A DNA stretch of 64,000 nt, from NCBI RefSeq assembly GCF_029667115.1, contig NZ_JARUIU010000002.1, forward strand, positions 124,001 to 188,000, written 5' to 3'. Numbering within the stretch: the first letter of the stretch is position 1; each line of letters begins with the position of its first letter. The notes beneath the pieces were generated by a model, which saw only the letters and a program-made list of their open reading frames with translations, was not told where the DNA came from and did no database searches. Shown piece after piece: positions 16,822 through 26,005 of this stretch. This stretch comes from Jeotgalibacillus sp. ET6 (lineage in GTDB: Bacteria > Bacillota > Bacilli > Bacillales > Jeotgalibacillaceae). Both the position numbers and the translations under genes were made by a program.

Positions 16822-16852
16822 TTGCAGGTGACGTTGCGTCATCCAATATAGT
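16822..16852 (+). promoter_or_regulatory. MerR-type promoter and operator for the CPBP protease gene
   Basis: On the plus strand -35 TTGCAG (16822-16827) and -10 TATAGT (16847-16852) are separated by 19 bp, the overlong spacer diagnostic of MerR-activated promoters. A perfect dyad TGACG-TTG-CGTCA (16829-16841) sits inside the spacer. A minus-strand TATAAT (16861-16856) could start the MerR transcript across the same site, giving autoregulation. Confidence 0.75.
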
Positions 16853-16886
16853 CTAATTATACCATTTGCAGAAAGAGGGAAGTAGA

Positions 16887-17591
16887 ATGAAAATGAATCA
16901 TTATGAATGGAAAAATCAAGACAAGTGGGGACGAAGAGAATTTGTCCTGCTGCTTTTCATTGAGTTCGTATTTATTATTGGGGGCATCAAACTTTTATTA
17001 GGCCCAATGTATGCCCTATGGCTGGGTGACGAACTTTACGCAGGCACCCTTATGGGACTGACGATTGCGGTTGTTTTAACTTCTAGTGTGTACACCATCG
17101 CTCTCCGCCCCCAAAAACTCTCCTGGGGTGAAGTCGGGGTAAGAAATTTTGCTGCTAAGGATTGGAGAATTATTATCCTTTATAGCATTGTTCTATTGGC
17201 TGTCGCTGTGATCATCGTTGTACTTACATCTTTTATAGGAAACTCGTGGGAAAACAGCAAAACGGATGCCATGAAGCAAAATGTCACATTAGTTACCATC
17301 ATGATTGCATTTATTTCCGCTGCCGTAATCTCTCCGTTATATGAAGAAATTTTCTACCGCGGTTTTATTTATCGCTGGCTGCGTACGCGGATTGGTTTTA
17401 AGGCGGCGATTTTAATCAGCTCAGCAATCTTTACGATCATACATATTCCAACCTACAATGTAATGCCGGTTAACTTTGTCAGTGGAGCAATTTTTGCTTT
17501 AGCCTACGAACGAACCAATTCAATCTGGCCGTCCGTTTTCATTCATGGAATCACTAATGGCATTATGGTTTTGCTAGCCTCTTTGGGATAA
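16887..17591 (+). CDS. CPBP-family intramembrane metalloprotease (CAAX protease/bacteriocin-processing)
   Basis: The 234-residue polytopic protein has about six to seven membrane segments and the Abi/CPBP motifs: EEIFYRGFIYRWLR (Glu-Glu and Arg, about residues 152-165), a later IHIP His, and the C-terminal FIHGITNG. These form the intramembrane metal site in Rce1-like enzymes. Members cleave prenylated-like peptides or give self-immunity to bacteriocins. Start at ATG 16887 after AAAGAGGGAAG. It is driven by the MerR-type promoter just upstream, so it is probably induced by the MerR ligand. Confidence 0.88.
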   Translation: MKMNHYEWKNQDKWGRREFVLLLFIEFVFIIGGIKLLLGPMYALWLGDELYAGTLMGLTIAVVLTSSVYTIALRPQKLSWGEVGVRNFAAKDWRIIILYSIVLLAVAVIIVVLTSFIGNSWENSKTDAMKQNVTLVTIMIAFISAAVISPLYEEIFYRGFIYRWLRTRIGFKAAILISSAIFTIIHIPTYNVMPVNFVSGAIFALAYERTNSIWPSVFIHGITNGIMVLLASLG

Positions 17592-17609
17592 ACGCGTAAA
17601 TAAAAAAAG

Positions 17610-17705
17610 TATAAGAATGGAAAGCCTGGGACACTTGAATCTCGTGCTTTTATACCTGTTCAATGCGTTTCAGGAGGACGCTTTCCACAAGAACGACGCA
17701 TAATT
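17610..17705 (-). repeat. Degenerate inverted copy of the structured intergenic repeat (copy D)
   Basis: Read on the minus strand this stretch gives GGAAAGCGTCCTCCTGAA, GAACAGGT and AAGTGTCCCAGGCTTT in order, matching the 3' half of the repeat at 30130-30312. It is decayed and lacks the 5' half. It lies between convergent genes. Confidence 0.55.
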
Positions 17706-17753
17706 TCTAATTTATTTTTGTTATATCCCATCATTTCATTATGCTAAATAATT

Positions 17754-18215
17754 TTAGCACTTATACGCCATTTTAATGAATTCAAACGTATTTCCATTTG
17801 TGTCCTGCAGGAAAATGTCTATTTCTTTAAAACCAACTTTCTTATAAAGTTTGAGGGCTCTTTGATTAAAAGCCGCGACTGACAATGTTAATCGTTTAGG
17901 GTTAAAGCTCCGTTTCCCAAATGATATACCGGAGCGTAAAAACGTTAAACCCAGGCCTTGCCCCGTTAAGTTCGGCCTCAAGCCTAACCCAATATCATAT
18001 GTCTCTGCATCTGTTTGGGTAAAAGAGAAAAAACCGATCAGTTCATGATGATTCATTACAGAATAGACAGAGCTGCCGCGCGTTTCAGGATCAATAAATC
18101 CCTCTAAATCCTCTTGATCGGCTTCCATATCGTAAAAAGAGTATTCACCATTATAGTGCCAATTGTATGCAATTTCCATGGCCTGTTTTTGGGTCATGAT
18201 CTCAAAAAGGTACAC
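17754..18215 (-). CDS. GNAT N-acetyltransferase (153 aa)
   Basis: A GNAT fold with the acetyl-CoA loop NLTGQGLGLTFLRS (about residues 82-95), the SVAAFNQRALKLYKKVGF block (motif B) and an N-terminal region typical of the ribosomal-protein-type branch. Start is GTG at 18215 behind AAAGGAGAA. Substrate unknown. The gene stands alone between the repeat copy D and the c-di-GMP genes. Confidence 0.82.
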   Translation of the reverse strand: MYLFEIMTQKQAMEIAYNWHYNGEYSFYDMEADQEDLEGFIDPETRGSSVYSVMNHHELIGFFSFTQTDAETYDIGLGLRPNLTGQGLGLTFLRSGISFGKRSFNPKRLTLSVAAFNQRALKLYKKVGFKEIDIFLQDTNGNTFEFIKMAYKC

Positions 18216-18553
18216 CGTTAAATTCTCCTTTCTCTTACAATCTAGTGAAATGAATGGCGTGTAAAATAAGAGAATCCAGTTGCCTTAAACCTATTAACTA
18301 TGACCGGGTATTTTACGTGAATGCCGCTTCTTTCCAAAGTTTGGTTGAATACTCATAAGAATTTCTGGTAAATTATGATAGGGTAAGTGTATCATAGCTT
18401 TTTTCTCCTTAGAAAATTCCCTTTTTTATGCTCCTTGCCCAGCCCTTTTCGAAATTTACCAAATCTTAATTTATTCTCCCATGAAAAATAAAACTCATAG
18501 CTTATAATGGCTTGACAGCATGGGATATTCAGTATGGGTAAAGGGAGTTTATA
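18216..18553. other. Intergenic region before the c-di-GMP genes
   Basis: This 338-bp stretch holds no gene. It carries TTGACA (18511-18516, then 17 bp, then a poor -10) and a separate TATAAT (18503-18508), either of which could serve the EAL gene. No conserved RNA element was recognised. Confidence 0.4.
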
Positions 18554-19432
18554 ATGATGAATGGGCTTAGGGATGTTTTACACTATATGAAATATTTAAA
18601 GGCGAATAGAAGCTATCTATATAAGGAAAGCCAGAAGGATGGAGAGCTTCGTGAGCTGATGAAAAAGGAGCAGATGACAACTTTTTTTCAGCCGATTTTA
18701 TCGCTGACTCAATCCGAAACGATTGGTTTTGAAATATTGAACCGGCCAAAAAGCACGAGACTTTTTCCGACGACGGAAACGTTTTATGATCATATTGGCA
18801 AAAGCAGAAAGGTGTTTGCGTTTGAACGCTTTCTTCGTAATCTTTCTCTTGAGCGGTATGAGGAAGGACTGAAGCAGGCAGATTCATATAAAGGCGGGCT
18901 TATTTTTCTTAATATCCAGCCGCAGATTTTAGAGGATCCTTTCTATCGCAGTGGTCACACGCTTGAATTGCTAAATAAATATCATTTGTCTCCAGACCAG
19001 GTCGTGCTTGAGCTGACAGAAAAAGAAACAGTGACCGATTACTGCCAGTTTGTGCGAACGATTGAAAATTACCGCCATCAGGGCTTTCGTATTGCGGTTG
19101 ATGATGCAGGAACAGGCTACAACAGCTTAAAAACGATTTTATCGCTGCAACCGGAATTTCTGAAGCTTGATAAATCGTTAATCCGCAACATCCATGTAAA
19201 TCCTGCTCAGCAGCATTTGGTTGAGCTGTTGGTGGATTTTGCAGGGCAATCGAATACAGAGGTGATTGCCGAAGGGATTGAAATTCTGCCTGAGCTTCTT
19301 TATTTGCAAAAATCAGGTGTTCACTTTGGACAGGGCTATGCACTCGGCAAGCCGAAAAACATTCTGGAGCCGGGCATTCTGCCGACGGCACCGACGAAAC
19401 AGCAGGATAGGCCAGTTAAAGCACTTGGATAA
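18554..19432 (+). CDS. EAL-domain c-di-GMP phosphodiesterase
   Basis: The 292-residue cytoplasmic protein is almost all EAL domain. The signature EAL is EIL here (FEILNRP), but the metal and catalytic residues are kept: NIQP Asn, LELTE Glu, VDDAGTG Asp pair, LKLDKSLI Lys, IAEGIE Glu and FGQGYALGKP Gln. It is therefore expected to hydrolyse c-di-GMP to pGpG. There is no membrane segment or sensor domain. The next gene, 32 nt later, encodes a CBS-GGDEF protein; together they match the order of single-chain EAL-CBS-GGDEF proteins, as if one gene had been split. Confidence 0.88.
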   Translation: MMNGLRDVLHYMKYLKANRSYLYKESQKDGELRELMKKEQMTTFFQPILSLTQSETIGFEILNRPKSTRLFPTTETFYDHIGKSRKVFAFERFLRNLSLERYEEGLKQADSYKGGLIFLNIQPQILEDPFYRSGHTLELLNKYHLSPDQVVLELTEKETVTDYCQFVRTIENYRHQGFRIAVDDAGTGYNSLKTILSLQPEFLKLDKSLIRNIHVNPAQQHLVELLVDFAGQSNTEVIAEGIEILPELLYLQKSGVHFGQGYALGKPKNILEPGILPTAPTKQQDRPVKALG

Positions 19433-19464
19433 TAATTGATTTCCTGTGAAAGAGGGATGAACGA

Positions 19465-20421
19465 ATGAGGGCATATATAGGGGACATTGCCAAAGGAATC
19501 AGCTGTATGAAGGGCAGCACTATGTGCAGTGAAGTGGATGAGCTTTTTCAGCAGGAGCCTGGTTTGCAGGGCATTGTAATAATGGATCCTGACAAACAGC
19601 CTGCCCTGATGACCCGAACAAAGTTTTATCAGAAAATGGGCACCCGGTATGGCTACAATCTATATGTTAAGCGGCCCATTGAATTACTGGCTAATCCCTC
19701 TCCGCTGACGGTTGATTTTTTCGCCTCCGTGATCGAGGTCAGCAAATGGGCGATGGCCCGTCCGGATCATGAAGTGTATGACGATGTGGTAGTTAAGAAG
19801 GAGGGGACCGTATATGGTGTGGTCAGCATTAAAAAACTTCTGACAACGGTTGCAGATATTCAAACAGAGCTTGCCAGCTATTTGAATCCCCTCACACGCC
19901 TGCCCGGCAATACATTGATTGACGAGAACCTCGCAGCATCCGTTGAGCAGCGGCAGCCCTTCACTTTTTTGTATATTGATTTGGACCGTTTTAAAGCATA
20001 CAACGATTCGTACGGTTTTAAAAAGGGAGATGAACTCCTTCAGGCAACGGCCTCTATTCTTCGCAGCTGCTTTGAACGAACAGACAGTTTTCTCGGTCAT
20101 ATTGGAGGAGATGATTTTATTGTCATGATTCCAGGCGAGGAGTATGAACCTGCTTGCAGCTCGATCATCAGACAATTTGATGACCTTGTTCGCACCTTTT
20201 ACTCAGAAGAGCATATTCAGCAGCGTTTTATTTATGCAGAAAACCGCAAAGGGCAGTTTGAGGAAATCGCGCTGGTCTCTATCTCTATAGCGGTTGTCAC
20301 CTATACCCCTGAAGCTTTTGGCAGTGCAGAAGAAGTTGTAAAAGAGGCAACACGCCGAAAAAGCATTTGTAAAAAGAGAATGGAAAGCTGCTTTTATACG
20401 GAGTCTTTTCTTATTATTTAA
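19465..20421 (+). CDS. Diguanylate cyclase with N-terminal CBS-like domain (GGDEF)
   Basis: The 318-residue protein has an N-terminal region of about 130 residues resembling a CBS pair (SEVDELFQQEPGLQGIVIMD and GTVYGVVSIKKLL) and a GGDEF domain (about 145-310) with FLYIDLDRFKAYND and the active loop GHIGGDDFIVMI (GGDDF). An RxxD inhibitory site is not obvious. It would make c-di-GMP from GTP, opposing the EAL protein encoded upstream. CBS domains often sense adenine nucleotides. AGAGGGATGAACG is the ribosome binding site. Confidence 0.85.
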   Translation: MRAYIGDIAKGISCMKGSTMCSEVDELFQQEPGLQGIVIMDPDKQPALMTRTKFYQKMGTRYGYNLYVKRPIELLANPSPLTVDFFASVIEVSKWAMARPDHEVYDDVVVKKEGTVYGVVSIKKLLTTVADIQTELASYLNPLTRLPGNTLIDENLAASVEQRQPFTFLYIDLDRFKAYNDSYGFKKGDELLQATASILRSCFERTDSFLGHIGGDDFIVMIPGEEYEPACSSIIRQFDDLVRTFYSEEHIQQRFIYAENRKGQFEEIALVSISIAVVTYTPEAFGSAEEVVKEATRRKSICKKRMESCFYTESFLII

Positions 20422-20491
20422 GGAAGCGCTTTACTCCTTTTTAAGACTTAACACAAAAAAACAGCCACCATAAGATAAACTCCGGAGGTAC

Positions 20492-20522
20492 ACAAAAAAC
20501 ACCGCCCATGTAAAGGCAGTGT
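20492..20522 (-). terminator. Terminator of the ABC/two-component operon
   Basis: On the minus strand ACACTGCC pairs with GGCGGTGT (one G-T pair) around an 8-nt loop and is followed by six T, 18 bp after the kinase stop. Confidence 0.8.
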
Positions 20523-20539
20523 CAGTTGAGTGAAGCAGG

Positions 20540-21862
20540 TTAAACGGGAATGGTTACCGTCATGCAGGTTCCTTTTCCTTCTGCACTTGTCACATCTATT
20601 TTACAGTCATGCAGTTCAATAATCTTTTTTACGATGGACAAACCAAGTCCATTTCCTTCACCGGAACGGCCTCTTGCTTGATCGGCCATATACAGCCGGT
20701 CAAATATATAAGGCAAATCTTCTTTCGGGATGCCTTTGCCATTATCTTTGATATGAACAAGAACTTCCAGCTCCGTACGTTCCATTTGCACGATAATTTG
20801 ATTGTTTTCATTTGAGAATTTAATCGCGTTTGTTAATAAATTTTGCCAGACCTGTTCAAACAGATCGCGATCTGCTCTAACGGAGCAAGGAAAGAGATCA
20901 AGCTCCACATCGAGATTTTTTTCCATCCATAATGGTTCAGAGACGAGAACGATTCTCCGAAGCTGTTCATCGAGTGGATAGTCAACCGGGTGAAATGGGT
21001 GTTGGTCTGAATCCAGGGAAGCAAGACGAAGCAGATGATCACTGAGCTTTGAAAGTCTCAAAGTTTCCTGATAAATAATATCAAGATATTCCTTCTGGCT
21101 TTCAACGGGAATGACGCCATCACGAATGGCACGTGTAAACCCGCGTATGGAAGTGATAGGACTTTGAATTTCATGGGAAACATTCGTGACAAAGTCATCC
21201 CTCATTTTATCAATTTTCTGCAGTTCAACCGCCATTTGATTAAAGCTGTCCATCAGTTCTCCAAACTCATTTTTCTTCTTATGATGAAGCCGAAACGATA
21301 AATTTCCCTTCGCCATTTCTTTTGCTGCGTTTGTCAGTTTTTTTACAGGACCGACGATATAGCGGGATGACAGCAAAATAAGCAAGCTGCCAATAATGAT
21401 GACACTCGAAAGCCCCCCAATTAAAATACGCTGCATAATGTGCAGAAAGCCTGTAAAATCAACCTTTACGAACAAGGAGTCTTGTTCATTTCCTAAACTT
21501 GGCACACCGATAATAGCTACAGGCCCTTCACCCCTGTTTACTAACATGGGCTCTTGGTCCTGAGAAGCAAACAGGGGAGCCGCTTCTTCTTCAGTTAGAG
21601 AAAAAGGCAGTTCATCTCCTTCCTGTATCGGTTCAATCTGAACATTATAGCGGGATAAAATCGCGGCTGCCTGCTCGCGCTTATCTGGCTCTATCAGGGC
21701 AAGAAGAGACGAAGAGTCCCGTGCAATGTTCAACACCGGCTGATCAATAGCCACTTCTCTTTGCGAGAGCAGCGTACCAATGAAAAATGAAATAAAGACA
21801 CTAATAAGGACGATGACGATAAAAATACTGACAATTTGAGCCCGAAGACTTTTTTTAAGCAC
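20540..21862 (-). CDS. Sensor histidine kinase of the ABC exporter operon
   Basis: The kinase (440 residues from GTG 21862) has TM1 (about 10-32), an extracytoplasmic loop of about 115 residues, TM2, HAMP, HisKA with the His in NVSHEIQSPI, and an ATPase domain with NAIKFSNE, DNGKGIPKED and GEGNGLGLSIV. The frame runs back to 21889 inside the regulator gene, but TTTGGAGGAC lies properly before the GTG at 21862, one base after the regulator stop. It is the third gene of the operon after the exporter and the regulator. The extracellular loop has no domain I can name. Confidence 0.88.
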   Translation of the reverse strand: MLKKSLRAQIVSIFIVIVLISVFISFFIGTLLSQREVAIDQPVLNIARDSSSLLALIEPDKREQAAAILSRYNVQIEPIQEGDELPFSLTEEEAAPLFASQDQEPMLVNRGEGPVAIIGVPSLGNEQDSLFVKVDFTGFLHIMQRILIGGLSSVIIIGSLLILLSSRYIVGPVKKLTNAAKEMAKGNLSFRLHHKKKNEFGELMDSFNQMAVELQKIDKMRDDFVTNVSHEIQSPITSIRGFTRAIRDGVIPVESQKEYLDIIYQETLRLSKLSDHLLRLASLDSDQHPFHPVDYPLDEQLRRIVLVSEPLWMEKNLDVELDLFPCSVRADRDLFEQVWQNLLTNAIKFSNENNQIIVQMERTELEVLVHIKDNGKGIPKEDLPYIFDRLYMADQARGRSGEGNGLGLSIVKKIIELHDCKIDVTSAEGKGTCMTVTIPV

Positions 21863-21863
21863 G

Positions 21864-22532
21864 TTAGTTGTCCTCCAAACGGTATCCAAGACCCCTGACA
21901 GTCGTGATAGATAAGGAAGGGTAAGAATGGATGCGCTGCCGCAAACGTTTTATATGAACATCCACTGTCCGTTCGTCACCATCGTAATCCATGCCCCATA
22001 AGCTTTCAATTAGCTGGGTTCGGGTGAAAATCCGGCCGGGAGAACCAGCCAGCATAAAAAGCAATTCAAATTCCCTCTTTTTTAATTGGACGGCTTCTTC
22101 AGGTGAAGAAACCGTTAATGTATCAAGATCCATTTTTACGTCGCCGAGTTGAATTGCTTTTGATGAAGAAACGTTATACCGCTTTAAGAGTGATTTTACA
22201 CGCAGGACAAGCTCAACAGGGTCAAAAGGCTTCACTAAATAATCATCCGAACCAGCCTGGAATCCTTTTACTTTGTCGATGGATTCGCCTTTTGCTGTTA
22301 CCAGCAGGATCGGGATATCCAGATACCTTCTGATGTCTTGTGTTAATTCAATACCATCCACACGGGGCATCATCACATCAGCAATCATCAAATCCACCTT
22401 AGAATGGGCAACAACATCAAGTGCTTCCTGCCCATCCTTTGCTTCAACCACTGTGAAATGACTATTTTCCAGATAAAGCGTAATTAATTTAAGAATATGC
22501 GGGTCATCATCGACAACTAAAATTGTAGCCAT
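21864..22532 (-). CDS. OmpR-family response regulator of the ABC exporter operon
   Basis: The 222-residue regulator has a receiver domain (D8/D9, phospho-acceptor D52 in IADVMMPRVDG, TAKG, KPFDP) and a winged-helix effector domain ending TTVRGLGYRLE. It lies 51 bp after the exporter gene and one base before the kinase start codon. It most likely controls the operon promoter upstream of 24542. I did not find a clear tandem operator there. Confidence 0.9.
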   Translation of the reverse strand: MATILVVDDDPHILKLITLYLENSHFTVVEAKDGQEALDVVAHSKVDLMIADVMMPRVDGIELTQDIRRYLDIPILLVTAKGESIDKVKGFQAGSDDYLVKPFDPVELVLRVKSLLKRYNVSSSKAIQLGDVKMDLDTLTVSSPEEAVQLKKREFELLFMLAGSPGRIFTRTQLIESLWGMDYDGDERTVDVHIKRLRQRIHSYPSLSITTVRGLGYRLEDN

Positions 22533-22583
22533 TCAGTATGCCTCCCATCTTCTGCTATTTTCACAACTTTTTTTCTACACGGG

Positions 22584-24542
22584 TTATTCGTATCGCAGCG
22601 ATTCCATTGGATCCAGTTTAGCAGCTTTTGAAGAAGGGAGTACTCCCGCAATCACGCTGATCAAGGTGCTGATTCCTATTCCAAACAGCATGTACTGTGG
22701 AGTGAGCTGAATCAGTTCAACATCAAAGGCATCTGCTAAAAAGATATTCAAACCAATGCTGATAAGATAGGCACCGGTCACTGCAACGACACCGCTCACA
22801 AGACCTAAAAGTGCCGATTCGGTAAAGAAAATGCGGCGGATGTCTTTTTTTCGTGCACCAATCGCCCTTAATATACCGATTTCTCTCGTCCGTTCCACCA
22901 CACTGATATAAAGAACCACTAAAATCATTATACCCGACACAAGCAGTGAGATCCCTGCGATTCCGGCAAGCACCCATGTCGCCATATCAAGATACAGGGT
23001 GACCTGATCGAGCATAGCGGAAACAGGTGAGCTGACAAAGCCCGCTTCTTCCACGTCTTCTTTAATGCCTTCCACATCATCCTGATTGGCAGCGTACGCA
23101 TTGATCTGTGTGGGCTCCAGGGTTAAATTTTGGTCGCTGTATGCTGCTTCAAGCGTCGAATAAGAAACAAATGCCCCCGCTCCCGCTATTGGTCCTGCAT
23201 TATCCTGCGTATAAATACCCGACACGACAAGATCACGCTCAACGGTGACTGGCTGATTATTGTCATCCATTTCGTTGACAAAAAGCTGAATGGTTTCCCC
23301 TACAAGCGATTCGTACGTATCTTCACTAGAGATACTTTCAGCATACGATGCTGTCAGCAGCACTTCATCCTGGGATGGAAGTGTTCCTGTTTCAATCGCA
23401 TCTTCAGAGATTGAATCGGTCACAGTGCCAAGTGAGGAGAGCTCATGATTTTCATCATTGGACACAATTGTGGCTTTACCGTTGACGGTTGTGACAAGTT
23501 CTACACGATCAATTTTTTCTATTTCGCTGATTTGATCGATTTCTTCACTTGTGAACGGATCGCCGCCCATTTGCGGCTGTGGAGGTCCATTTTCTTCGAC
23601 GCTTTCGGTCTCTTTCACGACATCGACAAGCAGCGGATTTATGCTCTCGTTAATTTCATCATTCATATAGCCTGTTACACCATTGCCTAGTGCAAGCATA
23701 AGGAGAACACTAATAATCCCGATCGATCCTCCTATTGCCACCAGCGCATTTCGTTTTCCTTTTAACTGCATATTTCGCAGAGCCATTTTAAATGAGGCGG
23801 CCATGCTCAAGCTTTTTCCTTTTTTCTGTTTGGTTTCCCTTGGAGCAGTGTAACGCTCTCTTGAAATATGGTCATCTTTAATTCGGCCGTCGTCTACAGA
23901 TACAATGCGGCTTCCAAATTGAGCCACTTTTTCTGAATGGGTGACCGTGATGATGAGAACGCCTTTTTTGGCAATTGAATTGAGGATTTCAAGGATTTGT
24001 TCACTCGTTTCCTGATCAAGTGCTCCTGTTGGTTCATCGGCCAGAATAATATCAGGATCATTAGCCAAAGCGCGTGCAATGGCGACACGCTGTTTTTGAC
24101 CGCCTGAAAGCTGATTCGGACGCTTTTTTACATGATCCTGCAAGCCTACTTCCGCTAAAATCTCCAGCGCACGCTTAGTACGTTCTTTTTCACTTGCAGC
24201 CATCATTTGCATGGCAATCGTTACGTTTTCGAGCACGGTTAAATGAGGGATCAAGTTAAAGCTTTGAAAAATGAAGCCGATTTTATTTTTTCGATAGGCA
24301 TCCACTTCTTTTTCATTCATCGATCTCAACGTTTGCCCCTGTATGATCAGTTCTCCTTCATAATCAGAGTCCATCCCGCCGATGATATTCATTAACGTCG
24401 ACTTTCCTGAGCCCGATTCACCGAGAATGGAAACAAACTCCCCGCTTTCAAAGCTCACATTCACATCCCGAAGGACAGGTATTTTTTCTTTCCCGGAAAG
24501 GGTATATGATTTATTTAAATGCTTAATTTCCACCAGCTTCAT
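22584..24542 (-). CDS. Fused ABC ATPase and FtsX-like permease (MacB-type exporter)
   Basis: The 652-residue single-chain half transporter has an N-terminal ATPase (Walker A GESGSGKST, Q-loop FIFQSFNL, signature LSGGQKQR, Walker B IILADEPTGAL, switch VTHS; about residues 1-225) and a C-terminal permease with one TM (about 275-300), a large extracytoplasmic domain and three TM segments at the end (FtsX fold). This is the MacB layout used for export of peptides, antibiotics or lipoproteins. Start is ATG 24542 behind TAGGAGGAATACG; the frame is open to 24569. Encoded with its own two-component system, it is likely induced by the exported or damaging compound. Confidence 0.88.
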   Translation of the reverse strand: MKLVEIKHLNKSYTLSGKEKIPVLRDVNVSFESGEFVSILGESGSGKSTLMNIIGGMDSDYEGELIIQGQTLRSMNEKEVDAYRKNKIGFIFQSFNLIPHLTVLENVTIAMQMMAASEKERTKRALEILAEVGLQDHVKKRPNQLSGGQKQRVAIARALANDPDIILADEPTGALDQETSEQILEILNSIAKKGVLIITVTHSEKVAQFGSRIVSVDDGRIKDDHISRERYTAPRETKQKKGKSLSMAASFKMALRNMQLKGKRNALVAIGGSIGIISVLLMLALGNGVTGYMNDEINESINPLLVDVVKETESVEENGPPQPQMGGDPFTSEEIDQISEIEKIDRVELVTTVNGKATIVSNDENHELSSLGTVTDSISEDAIETGTLPSQDEVLLTASYAESISSEDTYESLVGETIQLFVNEMDDNNQPVTVERDLVVSGIYTQDNAGPIAGAGAFVSYSTLEAAYSDQNLTLEPTQINAYAANQDDVEGIKEDVEEAGFVSSPVSAMLDQVTLYLDMATWVLAGIAGISLLVSGIMILVVLYISVVERTREIGILRAIGARKKDIRRIFFTESALLGLVSGVVAVTGAYLISIGLNIFLADAFDVELIQLTPQYMLFGIGISTLISVIAGVLPSSKAAKLDPMESLRYE

Positions 24543-24739
24543 CGTATTCCTCCTATTTAAACTGTTCATTATCAGGATTCTGTTGCTCTTCCTGATAACT
24601 GAATACTACCAGTCCTATATGAACTGAAAATGAACTGGAGAAAATTTATCACACTTTCGTACACCTGCATAATCGTGCATGAAAAGTCGGATGGAAGCAA
24701 TCTGCTCCTGCTATTCTTTACATCAAGGAGGTCATATCA

Positions 24740-25615
24740 ATGGGATCGTTAAAAGAAATGAATGAAGGGCTGCAGTATATTGAAGAAAATCTTGAAAATG
24801 AATTGGATGTAAAAGAAGCAGCAAGGATTGCTCTTTGTTCTGAATATCATTTCAGAAGAATGTTTTCCTTTCTTGCAGGGATTTCACTATCGGAATATAT
24901 CCGCAGGAGACGGCTGACTCTCGCGGCGTTTGAGCTAAAAGACAGCCCTGTAAAGATCATTGACCTTGCAGTAAAATACGGCTACAATTCAGCCGATTCT
25001 TTTACCCGTGCTTTTCAACAAATGCATGGCACGACACCGTCAGAAGCAAGAAAAAAAGTTTATTCACTAAAAGCCTACCCAAGGATGACCTTCCAATTAT
25101 CCGTTAAAGGAGGAAATGAAATGAACTATCGAATTGAAGAAAAAGAAGCATTTCGCATTGTGGGGATTAAAAAAAGAGTTCCGATTATTTTCAGCGGGGT
25201 AAATCCGCATATTGCTTCCATGTGGGAAAGCCTAGATGGTGAAGCAATCAATCAGCTTAAAAGTCTTTCCAATACCGCACCGTTTGGCCTGCTGAGTGCC
25301 TCAACTAATTTTTCCGAAGGACGAATGGAGGAAAAAGGAGAGCTTGATCATTATATCGGAGCGGCTACAACAGAGGCGTGCCCTGAAAATCTGACCCAGC
25401 TTGAAGTTCCTTCTGGCTCATGGGCGGTATTCGAGGCAATCGGGCCATTTCCGGATACGCTGCAGGATGTATGGGGACGCATTTATTCCGAGTGGTTTCC
25501 GTCCTCCACGTATCAACAAATTGCAGGTCCGGAAATACTATGGAATGAAGACAAAGATCTAACCTCACAAACGTTTAAAAGCGAAATCTGGATCCCTGTT
25601 CAAAAAAAGGGATAA
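24740..25615 (+). CDS. AraC-family regulator with GyrI-like effector domain
   Basis: The 291-residue protein has an N-terminal AraC double helix-turn-helix (residues 8-107; [15 protein letters not shown] and [18 protein letters not shown] are typical) and a C-terminal GyrI/AraE-type ligand-binding domain (about 130-290, with [11 protein letters not shown]). This Rob/BmrR-like design senses small hydrophobic or cationic ligands and often controls efflux. It is divergent from the MacB-type exporter operon, which makes that a reasonable but untested target. AAGGAGG precedes the ATG. Confidence 0.88.
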   Translation: MGSLKEMNEGLQYIEENLENELDVKEAARIALCSEYHFRRMFSFLAGISLSEYIRRRRLTLAAFELKDSPVKIIDLAVKYGYNSADSFTRAFQQMHGTTPSEARKKVYSLKAYPRMTFQLSVKGGNEMNYRIEEKEAFRIVGIKKRVPIIFSGVNPHIASMWESLDGEAINQLKSLSNTAPFGLLSASTNFSEGRMEEKGELDHYIGAATTEACPENLTQLEVPSGSWAVFEAIGPFPDTLQDVWGRIYSEWFPSSTYQQIAGPEILWNEDKDLTSQTFKSEIWIPVQKKG

Positions 25616-25689
25616 TCAGCGATGCAGTACATCAGCCACGTGCAGCACGCACTTTGACAACCGGGGTATTTCGTTATACGATATTGGAA

Positions 25690-25946
25690 ATAATTGATTG
25701 TATCGATGACGAGAAAAGTAAGCTGACACACCTGACCCAAAGAGAGCCGTGAAATGCTGGGACACGGCGGCGGGAATCAGCCGATGATCATCTCTGAGAC
25801 GTTTTCCTGAAACGTGAGAAGTAGGGAAAACCGGCTGACGGCCGTTATCCGATTTTAACCGAGTGCTATGTGATTTTCACATGGAATATGGGTGGTACCG
25901 CGGATCCAATCCGTCCCTGTTTACTGAAGCAGGGGCGGATTTTTTT
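25690..25946 (+). promoter_or_regulatory. T-box leader of ileS with its terminator
   Basis: A T-box riboswitch: Stem I begins near 25690 (GAAAAGTAAGCTG with the AGTA bulge), and the T-box core TGGGTGGTACCGCGG is at 25889-25903. A terminator follows: CCGTCCCTG paired with CAGGGGCGG (25910-25939) and seven T. The likely specifier is AUC (Ile) in the segment CGATGATCATCT (25782-25793; two overlapping ATC triplets, so the exact one is not fixed). Uncharged tRNA-Ile would favour the antiterminator and switch on ileS. Confidence 0.92.
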
Positions 25947-26005
25947 ATGCATAAATGTCTCTGCTGCTGACTGCTTGAAAAAATTGAATGGTTGAGGTGA
26001 AAGCA

